In this document: positions 54,865 through 62,842 of the stretch, in pieces
Position numbering within the stretch: position 1 is the stretch's first letter
Layout of the letters: each line of letters begins with the position of its first letter
DNA from: an uncultured Pelagibacteraceae bacterium
Lineage (GTDB): Bacteria > Pseudomonadota > Alphaproteobacteria > Pelagibacterales > Pelagibacteraceae
Direction of reading: 5' to 3'
NCBI GenBank assembly: GCA_902524535.1
Contig: CABZDR010000001.1
Coordinates: 485,001 to 549,000, forward strand
DNA length: 64,000 nt
Program-made: the position numbers and the translations under genes
The notes under the pieces: model-generated
What the model was told of the DNA's origin: nothing
The model's input: only the letters and a program-made list of their open reading frames with translations
The model's database searches: none

Positions 54865-55298
54865 GTATTAAATTTAACGGAAAAGAGTTTTTATTGTCTT
54901 GCGATGATGGTCAAGAGGAACATCTTGAGGAATTATTAATCCAAATTAATCAAAAATTTAACCAACTTAAAAATGATCTGGGAAGTCTTGGAGAAAACAA
55001 GCTTTTGTTAATTACGGCAGTGAAAGTAATGGATGAATATCATGAGACTAAAAAAAAAGTTGAACAAAAAAAAAATGAATTAAAAAATCTTTCAGATAAA
55101 TTTAAAGAATTGAAAACATTAATTTATGAATATAGAGATAAAAAAGAGGAAGAAATTAGAGAAATAAATAAAAATCATAATAAACTAAAAAATGAAATTG
55201 ATTTAAATCAAAAAAAATATGAAAAATTAATAGATGAAGCTGCTAACGAAATATCAAGTTTTGTTGAAAAAGCAGGTCTAGAGGATTTATCAAAATAA
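54852..55298 (+). CDS. zapA: Cell division protein ZapA
   Basis: A 148-residue protein. The N-terminal globular part reads MANVSIKFNGKEFLLSCDDG, QEEHLEELLIQINQKFNQL, and LITAVKVMDEYHETKKKVE, the ZapA layout. It is followed by an extended coiled coil that is longer than in many homologues. ZapA bundles FtsZ filaments at midcell. It is followed 6 nt later by the 5-formyl-THF cycloligase gene, the same order as in E. coli but without 6S RNA between. Confidence 0.82.
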   Translation: MANVSIKFNGKEFLLSCDDGQEEHLEELLIQINQKFNQLKNDLGSLGENKLLLITAVKVMDEYHETKKKVEQKKNELKNLSDKFKELKTLIYEYRDKKEEEIREINKNHNKLKNEIDLNQKKYEKLIDEAANEISSFVEKAGLEDLSK

Positions 55299-55304
55299 TT
55301 TCCT

Positions 55305-55853
55305 GTGAATAAATCAGAAATTAGAAAAAAAATATTAAAGATTAGAAAAGTAAATAATCATAAAAACCAAAAAATTGATTTTAAAAATCTATTAAAAATT
55401 ATTAAAAACTCAAAAATAACTGGCAAAGTGATAGGAGGGTATTACCCGTATAATTACGAAATTGACGACATAGAAATTTTAAAAAAACTAGAAAAATTTA
55501 ATTATCATTTATCACTACCAAAGATTAGAAAAGATTACCAAATGGATTTTTTTCAGTGGTCAACAAAAGATCCATTAGAAATAAATAAATTTGGTATACC
55601 TGAACCTCTTTCAGATTCTATTCAATTACCAAATATCTTATTAGTGCCTTTAGTTGCTTTTGATAAAAATCGAAATAGAATTGGTTACGGCGGAGGATTT
55701 TACGATAGATATATTAAAAAATTAAAAAAAAAAAAGAAGATTTTAACAATAGGCTTAGCTTATTCATTTCAAAAAGTTAAAAAAATACCGATTACTAAAA
55801 ATGATATTCAGTTAGACTTTATTGTAACAAACACCGTAAAAGGCAAAAATTAA
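55305..55853 (+). CDS. 5-formyltetrahydrofolate cyclo-ligase
   Basis: A 182-residue enzyme starting at GTG. It has KSEIRKKILKIRK at the N-terminus, GGYYPYNYEIDDIEIL, KFGIPEPL, NILLVPLVAFDKNRNRIGYG, and GGGFYDRYIKKLKKKKK with the conserved phosphate/ATP loop. It converts 5-formyl-THF to methenyl-THF using ATP, returning folate to the one-carbon pool. It overlaps the next ATG by one base. Confidence 0.9.
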   Translation: MNKSEIRKKILKIRKVNNHKNQKIDFKNLLKIIKNSKITGKVIGGYYPYNYEIDDIEILKKLEKFNYHLSLPKIRKDYQMDFFQWSTKDPLEINKFGIPEPLSDSIQLPNILLVPLVAFDKNRNRIGYGGGFYDRYIKKLKKKKKILTIGLAYSFQKVKKIPITKNDIQLDFIVTNTVKGKN

Positions 55854-56659
55854 TGAGAATATTATTTTTAGGTGATGTAGTTGGAATTTCTGGCTGTTCT
55901 AAGATTACGAATAATCTTCTCGAGCAAATCAAAATTAATAAAATTGATTTCGTAATAGTGAACGGTGAAAATGCTGCAGAAGCTGGAGTAGGTCTAACAA
56001 AAGAAATATGCGAAGATTTTTTTAATTGTGGAGTTAATGTAATTACAACTGGAAATCATGTATGGGATCAGAAAGAAATAATGAATTACATTGATAAAGA
56101 AAATAGATTGCTAAGGCCAAAAAACTTATTTGAACCTGCACCTGGATCAGGATTTGAAATTTTCAATATTCAAAATGATGTTAAAATAGGTGTCCTTAAT
56201 TTAATGGGAAACGTTTTTATGAAAAAATGTGATGATGTTTTCGAAACCTCAAAAAAATTTTTAGAAAAGTTTAAATTAAAAGAAGACTATGATTTACTTG
56301 TCGTTGATTTTCATGGAGAAATTACAAGTGAAAAAAATGCGATTGGCCACTTTTTTGATGGTAAAGCTACTCTAGTAATTGGAACTCATACTCATATACC
56401 AACTAATGATGCGAGAGTATTAAAAAATGGAACTGCATTTCAAACAGATGCAGGAATGTGTGGCGATTATGATTCAGTAATAGGAATGAATAAGCATAAT
56501 TCATTGAACAAATTTATGAAAAAAGACTCAATTAAACATTTTCCAGCTAAAGGTGATGCCACTTTAAGTGGCGTAATCGTAGATTGTGATTTAGAATCTG
56601 GACTTGCTTCAAAAATAAAAAGTTACATTTATGGAGATTTAATTAATAGCAAAATATAA
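55853..56659 (+). CDS. YmdB/TIGR00282-type metallophosphoesterase
   Basis: A 268-residue metal-dependent phosphodiesterase with MRILFLGDVVGISG (first metal Asp), VIVNGENAAEAGVGLT, TTGNHVWDQKEI (Asn-His), VVDFHGEITSEKNA, VIGTHTHIPTNDARVL and TDAGMCGDYDSVIGM. Bacillus YmdB of this family hydrolyses cyclic mononucleotides; the role in SAR11 is unknown. It ends 3 nt before yebC, implying one transcript. Confidence 0.88.
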   Translation: MRILFLGDVVGISGCSKITNNLLEQIKINKIDFVIVNGENAAEAGVGLTKEICEDFFNCGVNVITTGNHVWDQKEIMNYIDKENRLLRPKNLFEPAPGSGFEIFNIQNDVKIGVLNLMGNVFMKKCDDVFETSKKFLEKFKLKEDYDLLVVDFHGEITSEKNAIGHFFDGKATLVIGTHTHIPTNDARVLKNGTAFQTDAGMCGDYDSVIGMNKHNSLNKFMKKDSIKHFPAKGDATLSGVIVDCDLESGLASKIKSYIYGDLINSKI

Positions 56660-56662
56660 TTT

Positions 56663-57385
56663 ATGGCAGGGCATTCACATTGGGCGGGTATTAAACATAA
56701 AAAAAGTAAAGCTGACAAACAAAGGTCGAAAATTTTTTCAAAATTATCCAAAGAAATCACTGTAGCCGCAAAGCTTGGGGATAAAGATCCAAGCATGAAT
56801 CCAAGATTAAGATCTGCAATACAGGCAGCAAGATCTGCCAACATGCCTAAAGACAACATTGAGAGAGCTATAGATAAATCATCATTAAACACAGAATTGA
56901 ATTTTGAAAGTTTAAGATATGAGGGTTTTGGACCAGAGAAAATTGCAGTTATCGTTGAAACTCTTACTGATAACAAAAATAGAACTGCATCAAATATAAG
57001 AACTATTTTTCAGAAAGCAGGTGGCAGTCTTGGTACCCAAGGATCTGCCTCTCATAATTTTACTCAGCTGGGTATAATTAAAATAGATAGAAAAGAAATT
57101 TCAGAGGAACGTATTTTTGAAATAGCTATAGATGCTGGAGCAAATGAATGTAAATCAATCTCTGATTTTCATGAAATTCAATGTTCAATTAGTGACATTT
57201 ACAATGTAAAAAAAGAATTAGAAAAAGAAATTACAAACTTTATATCCACAGAAATAGCTTGGATCCCTTTGAATAAGATTAAGCTTCCTAAAGAAAAAAA
57301 TGAAGATCTAAATAATTTTTTTATGTCATTAGAGGAGGATGATGATGTACAAAATGTTTATTCAAATGTAGAATTTAGGAATTAA
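56663..57385 (+). CDS. yebC: YebC/PmpR-family protein
   Basis: A 240-residue protein with MAGHSHWAGIKHKKSKADKQ, RSKIFSKLSKEITVAAKLG, NMPKDNIERAID, ALTDNKNRTASNIR-type VETLTDNKNRTASNIRTIF, and KAGGSLGTQGSASHNFTQLG. The C-terminus is acidic (SLEEDDDVQNVYSN). Members bind DNA or assist translation of difficult motifs; the family is almost universal in bacteria. It is followed by ruvC after 3 nt, an ordering shared with many Proteobacteria. Confidence 0.94.
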   Translation: MAGHSHWAGIKHKKSKADKQRSKIFSKLSKEITVAAKLGDKDPSMNPRLRSAIQAARSANMPKDNIERAIDKSSLNTELNFESLRYEGFGPEKIAVIVETLTDNKNRTASNIRTIFQKAGGSLGTQGSASHNFTQLGIIKIDRKEISEERIFEIAIDAGANECKSISDFHEIQCSISDIYNVKKELEKEITNFISTEIAWIPLNKIKLPKEKNEDLNNFFMSLEEDDDVQNVYSNVEFRN

Positions 57386-57388
57386 GTT

Positions 57389-57883
57389 ATGCTGATTATA
57401 GGAATAGATCCTGGTATTTCTGGTTCAATTTGTTTTTTTGAGGATGGTAAAATTATTGATGTAGTAGAAATGCCAACAATGATAGATGGAAAAAAAAGTA
57501 AAAGACAGGTCAATGGTTCACAGATATACAATGAAATATCGAAAAGAATAAGTAAATTTGAAAATCATAAAATCAGAGTTGTAATTGAACAAGTATCAGC
57601 AATGCCAGGCCAGGGTGTTACAAGCATGTTTAATTTCGGTCAATCCTTTGGAATCCTAAAAGGCATTTGTTCTTCAATGCAATTGCCAATGTATTTTGTA
57701 AGACCAACTAAATGGAAAAAATATTTTAACTTAATAAATTCTCAAAAAGATGCTAGTAGAACTAAGGCTATTGAGATATTTCCTTATTTTTCTCAACAAT
57801 TATCAAAAAAAAAGGACTGTAATAAAGCCGATGCTATTTTAATTTCAAGTTTTTATTATGAAACTTACAAAAAAGACGATTAA
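57389..57883 (+). CDS. ruvC: RuvC-like Holliday junction resolvase, phage type
   Basis: A 164-residue RNase H-fold nuclease. Catalytic acidic residues are visible in LIIGIDPGISGSICFF (Asp7), VVIEQVSAMPGQGVTSMFNF (Glu) and NKADAILIS (Asp). The middle part (VEMPTMIDGKKSKRQVNG, VRPTKWKKYFNL, KDASRTKAIEIFP) resembles the phage-type RuvC-like enzymes more than E. coli RuvC. The classical Asp pair in the last helix is reduced to one here. Its place after yebC marks it as the local RuvC, but ruvA and ruvB are not adjacent. Confidence 0.75.
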   Translation: MLIIGIDPGISGSICFFEDGKIIDVVEMPTMIDGKKSKRQVNGSQIYNEISKRISKFENHKIRVVIEQVSAMPGQGVTSMFNFGQSFGILKGICSSMQLPMYFVRPTKWKKYFNLINSQKDASRTKAIEIFPYFSQQLSKKKDCNKADAILISSFYYETYKKDD

Positions 57884-57935
57884 TAGTTTAGAAATAAAGT
57901 CAAAATCATGACACATTTAAGTGTGAGAAGTCATC

Positions 57936-58610
57936 ATGGAAGCAGATATTTCTACCCAAGCAGTTGGCTTAGCGTCAAGCGCTGATTTTTCTTTAATAAA
58001 TTTATTTATAAGAGCAGACATCATTGTAAAATCTGTAATAGTTCTTTTAATTGTTTGTTCAATATACTCATGGGCTGTAATAATTGAAAAATTAAGACTG
58101 TTTAAAAAAATAAATCAATCCTCTGAAGAATTTGAAAAAAAATTCTGGAATTCTAAATCTGCAGAGTCAATGTATAATAGTTTACCAGCAAACCCTGAGG
58201 ATCCAATGGCATTAGTTTTTAAAGATGCGATGCAAAATTTACTTAAAAGAAAATCAAAAACAGATTTAAATTCAAGAATGACAACTATGCTTGAAACTGG
58301 AATAGAAAAACAAATGTCAAAAATTAGTAAAGGTTTTACATTTTTGGCGACTGTAGGTTCAACAGCACCTTTTATTGGATTGTTTGGAACAGTTTGGGGT
58401 ATCATGAACTCATTTCAGTCAATTGCAATTTCAAGAAATACTAGTTTAGCAATTGTTGCTCCTGGTATTGCGGAGGCACTTTTTGCAACTGCTCTTGGAT
58501 TATTGGCCGCGATACCTGCTGTTATTGCCTACAACAAGTTTAATTATGATTCTATAAAATATTCCCAAAAGTTAGAAAATTTTTCTAAACGATTTTTAAC
58601 AATAATTTAA
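57936..58610 (+). CDS. tolQ: TolQ proton-channel protein
   Basis: A 224-residue MotA/TolQ/ExbB-family protein with three membrane helices: DIIVKSVIVLLIVCSIYSWAV, FLATVGSTAPFIGLFGTVWG and SLAIVAPGIAEALFATALGL. The last two carry the conserved Gly/Thr residues lining the proton path. With TolR and TolA it powers outer-membrane constriction in division. It is preceded by a 52-nt spacer after ruvC; ybgC is not present. It heads tolQ-tolR-tolA-tolB-pal-ybgF. Confidence 0.94.
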   Translation: MEADISTQAVGLASSADFSLINLFIRADIIVKSVIVLLIVCSIYSWAVIIEKLRLFKKINQSSEEFEKKFWNSKSAESMYNSLPANPEDPMALVFKDAMQNLLKRKSKTDLNSRMTTMLETGIEKQMSKISKGFTFLATVGSTAPFIGLFGTVWGIMNSFQSIAISRNTSLAIVAPGIAEALFATALGLLAAIPAVIAYNKFNYDSIKYSQKLENFSKRFLTII

Positions 58611-58612
58611 AG

Positions 58613-59029
58613 ATGTCTTTTAAATTTAATCGTTCAACAAAAGAGCCAATGAGTGAAATAAATGTTACACCCTTCGTAGATGTAATGTTAGTACTCCTAA
58701 TTATTTTTATGGTTACTGCTCCTTTATTAACCGTTGGAGTTCAAGTTGATTTACCAGAAAGTTCTGCTGACTCACTCCCGGAGGAAAATGAACCTCTTAC
58801 TTTAACCATAAATTCCAAAGGGGAAATATTTATTCAAGAATCTAAAGTTGAATATGAAAAAATAATTGCAAAGGTTTTGGCTGTTTCAAAAAATAGAACA
58901 GACACAAGAATTTATGTAAGAGGTGATAAAACTATAAATTATGGACGGGTACTTGAAATTATGGGTCTTTTATCTGGATCTGGTTTTACGAAAGTAGCAC
59001 TTATTTCTGAACCATATAAAGAGAGGTAA
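58613..59029 (+). CDS. tolR: TolR (ExbD family)
   Basis: A 138-residue protein with MSEINVTPFVDVMLVLLIIF, a single membrane helix whose Asp is the proton-binding residue. A periplasmic domain follows, with VQVDLPESSADSLPEENEPL, TLTINSKGEIFI and IYVRGDKTINYGRVLEIMG. It starts 2 nt after tolQ. As the force generator of the Tol system it cycles with TolQ and contacts peptidoglycan. Confidence 0.94.
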   Translation: MSFKFNRSTKEPMSEINVTPFVDVMLVLLIIFMVTAPLLTVGVQVDLPESSADSLPEENEPLTLTINSKGEIFIQESKVEYEKIIAKVLAVSKNRTDTRIYVRGDKTINYGRVLEIMGLLSGSGFTKVALISEPYKER

Positions 59030-59035
59030 GTTAAA

Positions 59036-59845
59036 TTGAGCAGAAGTATAATTATATCTTCAGTTTTACATTTAATATTAATTTTAATTACGGCTATGAG
59101 TTTACCTTTTTTAGCAAAAAAACCTATAAACTTACCTCCAATAGTTTCAGTTGAGTTAATACAAATATCAGAAAAAACAAACATACCTTTTGCGCCAAAA
59201 GCAAAAAAAATAATTGAAAAAATCAAAGAAAAAGAGGAAAAGTTAGTTTCTGAGCAGGCACCACCAAAAAAAGTTAAAAAAATAAAACCTGACTCAATTC
59301 CAATGCCAGATGAGAATATTGAGAAAATCAAAAAAGTTGAGGAGGACAAGCAAAACCCAGAAAAAATTGACAACGAAGTAAAACAAGTTTCAGAATTTGA
59401 AAAAAAAGAATTATTTGACCCTAATAATATTGCGGCACTGATTGATAAATCAAAAGTTGAAAGTGCTGAGACACTAAAAAAAACGGATAAGATTAGTCAA
59501 GATCAGGATAGGAATATCGAAAATGCTGGCCTGAGTTTAAGTGAGGAGGATGCACTTAAAGCTCAGATTTTTGGATGTTGGAGTATACCTTTAGGTTTGC
59601 CTTACAATGAAAACTTATTAGTCAGAATTAAATTACAATTAAAACCAGATGGCAGTGTTATAAGTTCAGAGATTTTAGATCACGCCAGGATGAATAAGCC
59701 AGGACAGGGATTTTATAAGGTCTTAGCCGAAAGCGCTTTAAGGGCAATAAAACTCTGCCAGCCTCTAAGAGTCCCATCAACAGGATATGAGAGGTGGAAA
59801 GATTTACAATTAAATTTTGATGCAAGAGAGATGTTAGAGGGATAA
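59036..59845 (+). CDS. tolA: TolA-like periplasm-spanning protein
   Basis: A 269-residue protein starting at TTG. It has one N-terminal membrane helix (IIISSVLHLILILITAMSLP) and a long Lys/Glu/Pro-rich middle (about 45-160). The C-terminal domain has AQIFGCWSIPLGLPYNENLL, VRIKLQLKPDGSVISSEIL and LRAIKLCQPLRVPS, a TolA/TonB-like fold with two Cys. It links TolQR to TolB and Pal. It is 6 nt after tolR and 8 nt before tolB. Confidence 0.88.
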   Translation: MSRSIIISSVLHLILILITAMSLPFLAKKPINLPPIVSVELIQISEKTNIPFAPKAKKIIEKIKEKEEKLVSEQAPPKKVKKIKPDSIPMPDENIEKIKKVEEDKQNPEKIDNEVKQVSEFEKKELFDPNNIAALIDKSKVESAETLKKTDKISQDQDRNIENAGLSLSEEDALKAQIFGCWSIPLGLPYNENLLVRIKLQLKPDGSVISSEILDHARMNKPGQGFYKVLAESALRAIKLCQPLRVPSTGYERWKDLQLNFDAREMLEG

Positions 59846-59853
59846 AATAAATT

Positions 59854-61194
59854 ATGATAAAAAAAATAACTCTTTTTATTTTTATTCTTTTCCCCTTAAA
59901 TGCATGGGGTTTGATCAAAGTTGATATTACAAGGGGTAATTTAGATCCCCTGCCATTAGCAGTTTCGCCATTAGCAATAGACAATGATTCAAGAACTAAA
60001 TTTCAAAAAATTCTTAATAAAAAAGATATTGGGTCTGAAATATCTAAAATTGTGGAAAAAAATCTTAAGACCTCTGGGCTATTCAACCCATTAGATAGGG
60101 AGGCTTTTCTTCAGAAACCAGACATTGCAAATTTGAAACCGAGATTTGAGGATTGGAAATTAATTAAGGCTCAAGCATTAATTACTGGTAAAGTTAATTT
60201 TATTGATGAAAAATTAAGAGTTGAATTTAGATTGTGGGATATCTTAGCAGGAAGAGAGATGATGGCACTAGCTTTCACAACAGTGCCCACAAATTGGAGA
60301 AGAGTTGGCCATATAATTTCTGATAAGGTTTATGAAAGATTAACAGGAGAAAAAGGTTATTTTGATACAAGGATTATTTATGTAGCTGAAGAGGGACCAA
60401 AAACTCAAAGAGTAAAAAAATTAGCAGTTATGGATCAAGATGGTTTTAATAATAAATTTTTAACTCTTGGAAACGAGTTGGTGCTAACACCACGATTTAA
60501 TAAAACAAGCCAAATGGTGACCTATCTCTCTTATTTTAGAAACCTACCAAGAGTTTATTTACTTGATATAGAGACAGGCACTCAAGAAGTAGTAGGTGAT
60601 TTTCCAGGCATGACTTTTGCTCCAAGATTTTCTCCAGATGGGAAAAAAATTATTATGAGTTTTGCCAAAGATGGTAACTCAGACATTTTTACTATGGACT
60701 TAGAGAGTAGAGTAGTCGACCGTATCACAAATCATCCATCAATTGATACTTCACCTTCTTATTCTCCTGATGGAAAATTTATCTCTTTCAATTCAGATAG
60801 AAGTGGTTATCAACAAATATATGTCATGGAAAGTAATGGAAAAAATGTAAAAAGAATTTCCTTTGGAAAGGGACTTTATGGAACTCCCGTTTGGTCTCCA
60901 AGAGGTGATTTAATTGCTTTTACAAAATTACATAAAGGTAAATTTTATATTGGTGTTATGAGAACTGATGGATCAGGTGAGAGATTGCTAACAGAAAACT
61001 TTTATCAAGAAGCACCATCATGGTCGCCAAATGGTAGAGTTTTAATTTTCTATAGAGAAACAAAAACTGATGATAAAGGAAAGGGCTTCTCAGCTAAATT
61101 ATGGTCTATAGACCTCACAGGCTACAATGAGCGTGAAGTCAAGACGCCTACAGATGCTTCAGACCCATCTTGGTCATCTTTATTAAGCAATTAG
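59854..61194 (+). CDS. tolB: TolB periplasmic beta-propeller
   Basis: A 446-residue protein with a signal peptide (MIKKITLFIFILFPLNAWG) and an N-terminal domain with VDITRGNLDPLPLAVSPLA and DWKLIKAQALITGKV. A WD40-like propeller follows with repeated FSPDGKKIIMSFAKDGNSDI, YSPDGKFISFNSDRSGYQQI and WSPRGDLIAFTK segments. It binds Pal in the outer membrane and TolA. The stop overlaps the first copy of a 14-nt direct repeat in the next spacer. Confidence 0.95.
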   Translation: MIKKITLFIFILFPLNAWGLIKVDITRGNLDPLPLAVSPLAIDNDSRTKFQKILNKKDIGSEISKIVEKNLKTSGLFNPLDREAFLQKPDIANLKPRFEDWKLIKAQALITGKVNFIDEKLRVEFRLWDILAGREMMALAFTTVPTNWRRVGHIISDKVYERLTGEKGYFDTRIIYVAEEGPKTQRVKKLAVMDQDGFNNKFLTLGNELVLTPRFNKTSQMVTYLSYFRNLPRVYLLDIETGTQEVVGDFPGMTFAPRFSPDGKKIIMSFAKDGNSDIFTMDLESRVVDRITNHPSIDTSPSYSPDGKFISFNSDRSGYQQIYVMESNGKNVKRISFGKGLYGTPVWSPRGDLIAFTKLHKGKFYIGVMRTDGSGERLLTENFYQEAPSWSPNGRVLIFYRETKTDDKGKGFSAKLWSIDLTGYNEREVKTPTDASDPSWSSLLSN

Positions 61195-61224
61195 ATAAAT
61201 TAAATTAAGTAATTAGATAAATTA
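61189..61224 (+). repeat. 14-nt direct repeat at the tolB end
   Basis: AATTAGATAAATTA occurs twice, at 61189-61202 and 61211-61224. The first copy includes the tolB stop codon. It could be a regulatory site or a small duplication; AT-richness makes chance plausible. Confidence 0.4.
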
Positions 61225-61226
61225 GC

Positions 61227-61255
61227 TTGATTTTTAGACTTGAAACATCTATCTA
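61227..61255 (+). promoter_or_regulatory. Candidate promoter for pal
   Basis: TTGATT (61227-61232), 17 nt, and TATCTA (61250-61255) form a plausible sigma70-like pair in the 103-nt spacer between tolB and pal. An AAGGAG Shine-Dalgarno lies shortly before the pal ATG. An extra promoter would let pal be made in excess of the Tol motor. Confidence 0.45.
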
Positions 61256-61297
61256 ATTGTGGAAGATTAAACTTAAGCAAATTGATCAAGGAGTTTT

Positions 61298-61777
61298 ATG
61301 GAATTTAACAAAATTTTAAAAAATGCACTTTTGGTAATTGTAGCATTTTTAGCACTTTCTGCTTGTGCAACCAAAAAAGCAGGAACAGGTCAAATGCAAG
61401 GAGATGTTTACACTGGCACAGACACAGTTGAATATCTAGCCTCAGGTGTTCCTGATAGAGTATTTTTTGCTACAAATGAGTCAGTTTTAACCACTGCATC
61501 ACGAGAAACTTTAAGAAAACAGGCTGCATGGTTAAGAAAAAATTCAAAAATAAATATTGTCTTAGAAGGTCACGCTGATGAGAGAGGTACTAGAGAATAT
61601 AACTTGGCTTTAGGTGAAAGAAGAGCTAATGCCGCTAAAGATTACCTAATGACTTATGGTGTTTCTTCAGACAGAATTTCAGTTTTGAGTTACGGAAAGG
61701 AGAGACCAGTTGACTCTGGTTCCAATCCACTATCATGGTCTAAAAACAGAAGATCAGTAACTGTAAAAGCTAATTAA
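61298..61777 (+). CDS. pal: Peptidoglycan-associated lipoprotein Pal
   Basis: A 159-residue lipoprotein. The signal peptide ends in lipobox LSAC (residues about 20-23). The C-terminal OmpA-like domain has VFFATNESVLTTASRETLRK, IVLEGHADERGTREYNLALG, ERRANAAKDYL and ISVLSYGKERP, with the Asp and Arg that bind diaminopimelate in peptidoglycan. It anchors the outer membrane. A strong Shine-Dalgarno (AAGGAG) precedes the ATG, and a clear terminator follows. Confidence 0.96.
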   Translation: MEFNKILKNALLVIVAFLALSACATKKAGTGQMQGDVYTGTDTVEYLASGVPDRVFFATNESVLTTASRETLRKQAAWLRKNSKINIVLEGHADERGTREYNLALGERRANAAKDYLMTYGVSSDRISVLSYGKERPVDSGSNPLSWSKNRRSVTVKAN

Positions 61778-61792
61778 TAAAATTAAAATATT

Positions 61793-61829
61793 AAAGACCC
61801 TTAGTTAGGTTACTGAGGGTCTTTTTTTT
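61793..61829 (+). terminator. Rho-independent terminator after pal
   Basis: AAAGACCCTTAG pairs with CTGAGGGTCTTT around a short loop (GTTAGGTTA), apart from one mismatch, and is followed by eight or more T. It ends the tol-pal transcript before ybgF. It is the clearest intrinsic terminator in the window. Confidence 0.85.
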
Positions 61830-61858
61830 GCCATCATTGTCTTTTCTATTCATATTTA

Positions 61859-62842
61859 ATGTATTTTAAAAAAAAATTATCATTTTTAATTATATTATTG
61901 AGTTTAAATTTTTTAATTAATTTTAATGTTAGAGCTGACAATCCTGATGTGTATAAGGTTTTAAGTTTAATTCAAAAAGATCTCAAAACTCTTGAAAAAG
62001 CTGTTTACTCTCAGTCAAATATTACATCAGATGAGAATTCTAATATTTCTGTCAACTCTGAATTTAATTCAGAAGATGTTTTGACAAGACATTTGCTTAA
62101 ACTTTCTGAAATTGAAAGTCAATTTCAAGAACTAACAAATAAGTTTGAAGAGATAAATTTTAAATTAGATAAGCTATCGAATAGATTATCCAAAGTACAA
62201 GCTGATAATCAAATTAGATTCCAGGATTTAGAAAAATCAACTCTAGATAATGAAACAGAAATTAAAGTTTCTAAAAAATCTGGTAGCGAGCAATTACCTG
62301 GAAGTTCTCAACCTCAAGATTTAGGTTCAATATCTTATAAAGATACAACTACAGAGGAAAAAACTCAAAAAATAGAGTCAATTGAGACAACTGCATCCAT
62401 TGTTACAGAAACTTTTCAATCGGAAGAAAAAATATTACCTGAAGCAACAATAGAAAAACAGTATGACTTCGCTACTAGCTTCTTAAAAAACGGAGATTAT
62501 ACAACGGCCGAAAGAGCATTCAGAGAATTTGTTTTAACAAATCCAGAACATAAATTAGCTGGTAACGCACAATATTGGTATGCAGAAACATTTAGAATTC
62601 GACAACTTTATACTGATGCTGCCTCTGCATATTTGGAGGGATATCAGAAATATCCTAAAGGAGAAAAAGCCCCTATAAATTTATTAAAGCTTGGTGTATC
62701 AATGGTTCAGATTGGAGAGAAAGATCAAGGTTGTAAAATGATTAATGGTGTTGAAAATCAGTACCCAGAGGCAAACCAATCAGTAATTCAAAAAGCTAAA
62801 TATGAGTCTCAAAAATTTGAATGTAATAAACAAAATTCCTAA
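61859..62842 (+). CDS. ybgF: Tol-Pal system protein YbgF/CpoB
   Basis: A 327-residue periplasmic protein. The signal peptide MYFKKKLSFLIILLSLNFLI ends near VRA. A coiled coil follows (residues about 65-115, LSEIESQFQELTNKFEEINF). The C-terminus has TPR repeats: YDFATSFLKNGDYTTAERAF, YWYAETFRIRQLYTDAASAY and NLLKLGVSMVQIGEKDQGC. It links peptidoglycan synthesis to the Tol complex. It lies after a terminator, so it has its own transcript or readthrough. It overlaps tilS by 41 nt. Confidence 0.88.
   Translation: MYFKKKLSFLIILLSLNFLINFNVRADNPDVYKVLSLIQKDLKTLEKAVYSQSNITSDENSNISVNSEFNSEDVLTRHLLKLSEIESQFQELTNKFEEINFKLDKLSNRLSKVQADNQIRFQDLEKSTLDNETEIKVSKKSGSEQLPGSSQPQDLGSISYKDTTTEEKTQKIESIETTASIVTETFQSEEKILPEATIEKQYDFATSFLKNGDYTTAERAFREFVLTNPEHKLAGNAQYWYAETFRIRQLYTDAASAYLEGYQKYPKGEKAPINLLKLGVSMVQIGEKDQGCKMINGVENQYPEANQSVIQKAKYESQKFECNKQNS

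Noticed and set aside
56629-56976. 115-residue minus-strand ORF opposite yebC
   Set aside because: Shadow of yebC with no family motif.
57905-57935. Partial palindrome CACATTTAAGTGTG before tolQ as an operator
   Set aside because: Only four base pairs match and the symmetry is broken; too weak to call.
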